A stretch of 15,902 nt of DNA, taken from positions 1-15,902 of the forward strand of contig CAZBBB010000075.1 in the NCBI GenBank assembly GCA_964490005.1, in the 5' to 3' direction. Below the pieces are notes generated by a model. The model made no database searches. It was not told the DNA's origin and was given only the letters and a program-made list of their open reading frames with translations. The stretch comes from CAZBBB01 sp964490005. Lineage in GTDB: Bacteria; Planctomycetota; B15-G4. The translations under genes and the position numbers were made by a program. Shown piece by piece: positions 14,171-15,902 of the stretch (positions are counted from its first letter, which is position 1; each line of letters opens with the position of its first letter).

Positions 14171-14200
14171 CTGCGCGGCGACCGATTCGGTCGGTACCCT
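14171..14200 (+). promoter_or_regulatory. Possible promoter with 15-base palindrome ahead of the Minf_1886 gene
   Basis: TACCCT at 14195-14200 is a plausible -10, 25 bases before the ATG. The -35 is weak (CTGCGC at 14171-14176, spacer 18). Between them, 14179-14193 reads CGACCGATTCGGTCG, a perfect palindrome of seven-base arms around one base. An operator is a reasonable guess. The gap to the upstream gene is only 71 bases. Confidence 0.4.
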
Positions 14201-14224
14201 CCGAGGCCCGACCCGGGACCCGCC

Positions 14225-14644
14225 ATGACCTATCCCACCGACACGAACCGGCGCATCGAGGCGCTCGCGGCCCGCGACGGCCGCTACGCCGCCGACGCGT
14301 TCCACTTCGTGTTCGAGACGCTCGACTACGTGCTCGCGCACCAGGACGCGCGCCTGGCGCGCTCGGGCGGCAGCGCGCCGCCCGACCGGCACGTCTCGGT
14401 GACGCAACTGCTCGACGGCGCGCGCGCCTACGCGATCGACCAGTTCGGTCCGCTCGCGCGCCTGGTGCTCGAGCGCTGGGGCGTGCGCCGCACCGAGGAC
14501 ATCGGCGAGATCGTCTTCGGGCTGGTCGAGAGCCGCCTGCTGAACAAGCAGGAGCACGATCGCAAGACCGACTTCCGCAACGGCTTCAACTTTCGCGAGG
14601 CCTTCGACAAGGCCTGGAGGTCGGCGCCTCGAGCCGGCGCGTGA
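14225..14644 (+). CDS. Minf_1886 family protein
   Basis: The 139-residue product matches the small uncharacterised Minf_1886 family found mostly in Planctomycetota and Verrucomicrobiota. Recognisable elements are RDGRYAADAFHFVFETLDYV (17-36), RHVSVTQLLDGARAYA (55-70), QFGPLARLVLERWGV (73-87), TEDIGEIVFGLVE (90-102) and DFRNGFNFREAF at the end. It is soluble, largely helical and lacks cysteines or an obvious catalytic motif. Function is unknown. The ATG at 14225 fits the family N terminus; the open frame upstream is the shadow of holB. The stop overlaps the next start as GTGA, coupling it to the transporter. This gene is the strongest taxonomic marker in the window. Confidence 0.92.
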   Translation: MTYPTDTNRRIEALAARDGRYAADAFHFVFETLDYVLAHQDARLARSGGSAPPDRHVSVTQLLDGARAYAIDQFGPLARLVLERWGVRRTEDIGEIVFGLVESRLLNKQEHDRKTDFRNGFNFREAFDKAWRSAPRAGA

Positions 14645-15894
14645 TCAACCGCTGGCGTCGGGTCGCGTTTCCGGTTCTCGCGCTGGCGGCGATCCTGCTG
14701 CTGGCCTCGACGCTGTCGTCGGTCATCAACCCGGTGCTCGTGGCCGTGCTGCTCGCGGTCATCCTCAACCCGGTGGTCAACGTCGCCGGCCGCTTCGGAT
14801 TGCCGCGCGTGGCTTCGGTCACGGTGCTGTACGTCGTGCTGCTGCTCGTGCTCGTGCTGTTCGCGTCGGTGCTGGGACGGCAGTTCCAGGAGTTGGGCCG
14901 CGCGCTCGCCGGCGAGCCCTTCCACGCCGACAGCAACGGCAACGGCCTGATCGAGCTGGCCGGGCAGCCCCTCGGCCGGCAGCCGGTCGAGGTCGACGAG
15001 TTCGACGACCTCAACGGCAGCGGGGCCTACGACGCCGGCGCGCTGCTGCGCCTGGAGAACTGGCTCAACCGGCAGCTCGCGACCGGCGGCAGCGGCGTGC
15101 TGGGCGAGACCTACGACACCGTCCGGACGCAGGTGCTGGGAGGGCTGGGCGACATCGCCCGACCGGCGAGCGAGATGATCGCGCGCGGCGTGGACTACGT
15201 GACCGAGTGGGCCGGCGGCCTGTGGCAGGCGCTCACGCTGCTCGTGCTCATCCCCTTCTACCTGTTCTTCTTCCTGGTCGAGTACCCGGCGATGTCGCGC
15301 AAGCTGCGCGATCTCGTGCCGCCGCGCTACCGCGCGCAGGTCGACCGCATCACGCGCGACATCGGGCGCGAACTCGTGACCTTCCTGCGCGGCCGTCTGG
15401 CCTGCGGGGCGGTGAAGGCCCTGCTGCTGTGGATCGGCATGTTCGTGCTCGACATCGAGTTCGCGCTGCCGATCGCGCTCGTCTCGGGCCTGCTCTCGCT
15501 CATCCCGGTGCTCGGCTTCGTCGCGGGCGTCGTGCCGGCCGCGGTCATCGCGCTGACGATGCCGGGCGGCGGCACCGAGACGCTGCTGTGGGTGCTGGCC
15601 GTGTTCGTCACGGGCGAGGTCGTCGAGGGCGCCGTGCTGTTCCCGCTGCTGCTCGGCAAGGAGACCGGCCTGCACCCGGTGACGCTGGTCGTCGTGCTGC
15701 TGGCGGGCGGCGCGCTCATGGGCACGCTGGGACTCATCGTCGCCATCCCGCTCTCGCTGGTGATCAAGGTCCTGTGGCGCGAACTGGGTCAGCCGCTCTA
15801 CAAGGCCTGGGCGCATCCGCCGGCCGAGGCGGGCAGCCTGGCGCTGCCCGGCGGCCCGCCGCGCGACGGCGAGGGCCGCGCGGGCGCGAGCTGA
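14641..15894 (+). CDS. AI-2E/PerM family transporter with two EF-hand-like loops
   Basis: The 417-residue product fits the AI-2E transporter family (PF01594), whose members export signals or exchange ions; the true substrate is unknown. Hydrophobic segments lie near 9-29, 31-48, 57-78, 196-215 and 255-275, with further segments between 277 and 378. The family's soluble region lies between the third and fourth segments. The late GLLSLIPVLGFVAGVVPA block (283-300) is typical. In the soluble region are two calcium-type loops, DSNGNGLIE (97-105) and DLNGSGAYD (123-131), preceded by GEPF. These are not usual for the family. The GTG at 14641 overlaps the previous stop and is followed by a positive RWRR before the first helix. 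The last 30 residues are Pro/Gly-rich and cytoplasmic-looking. Confidence 0.9.
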   Translation: MINRWRRVAFPVLALAAILLLASTLSSVINPVLVAVLLAVILNPVVNVAGRFGLPRVASVTVLYVVLLLVLVLFASVLGRQFQELGRALAGEPFHADSNGNGLIELAGQPLGRQPVEVDEFDDLNGSGAYDAGALLRLENWLNRQLATGGSGVLGETYDTVRTQVLGGLGDIARPASEMIARGVDYVTEWAGGLWQALTLLVLIPFYLFFFLVEYPAMSRKLRDLVPPRYRAQVDRITRDIGRELVTFLRGRLACGAVKALLLWIGMFVLDIEFALPIALVSGLLSLIPVLGFVAGVVPAAVIALTMPGGGTETLLWVLAVFVTGEVVEGAVLFPLLLGKETGLHPVTLVVVLLAGGALMGTLGLIVAIPLSLVIKVLWRELGQPLYKAWAHPPAEAGSLALPGGPPRDGEGRAGAS

Positions 15895-15902
15895 GCGTCC
15901 GC

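Overview
The window is a dense, very GC-rich stretch of bacterial chromosome. Codons end almost always in G or C, many starts are GTG (one TTG, one apparent CTG), and neighbouring genes abut or overlap. Seventeen complete genes and one partial gene are supported. All are on the + strand except one PilZ gene. I see no tRNA, rRNA, CRISPR array, insertion sequence or phage gene. A Minf_1886-family protein (a family restricted mainly to Planctomycetota and Verrucomicrobiota), together with a calcium-loop insertion of a type common in planctomycete surface proteins, suggests a high-GC member of the Planctomycetota. That assignment is inference.

Region 1 (1-5616) is mostly translation. It holds the basic tail of an upstream gene (possibly ffh), rpsP, an endonuclease III-like HhH protein without its catalytic residues, maf, a DUF192 lipoprotein, rpmE behind its own likely promoter, prfA, a four-helix membrane protein of unknown role, and prmC. 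PrmC methylates the GGQ glutamine of RF1, so prfA and prmC are functional partners with the membrane gene between them.

Region 2 (5607-6172) has the lone minus-strand gene, a PilZ domain protein. It ends 10 bases inside prmC and diverges from ssb across a 227-base regulatory interval that contains a good minus-strand promoter and a strong hairpin in the ssb leader.

Region 3 (6173-11254) runs ssb, a fused MoaD-MoaE molybdopterin synthase, a PLP aminotransferase with an altered NPTG motif, and a 930-residue exported TPR protein with a gluzincin-type HEFAH metalloprotease centre. All are tightly packed.

Region 4 (11255-14153) is a replication cluster: a DnaA-family AAA+ protein that has lost the arginine finger and the DHTTV DNA-recognition motif, then thymidylate kinase, then the delta-prime clamp-loader subunit. 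It begins at a promoter that would give a nearly leaderless message.

Region 5 (14154-15902) has a 71-base promoter interval with a 15-base palindrome, the Minf_1886-family gene, and an AI-2E/PerM-type transporter carrying two EF-hand-like loops in its soluble domain.

The best candidates for undescribed biology are the degenerate DnaA paralogue, the degenerate HhH protein beside rpsP, the calcium-loop insertion in the transporter, and the recurring four-base NTGA stop/start overlaps, one of which points to a CTG start for maf.
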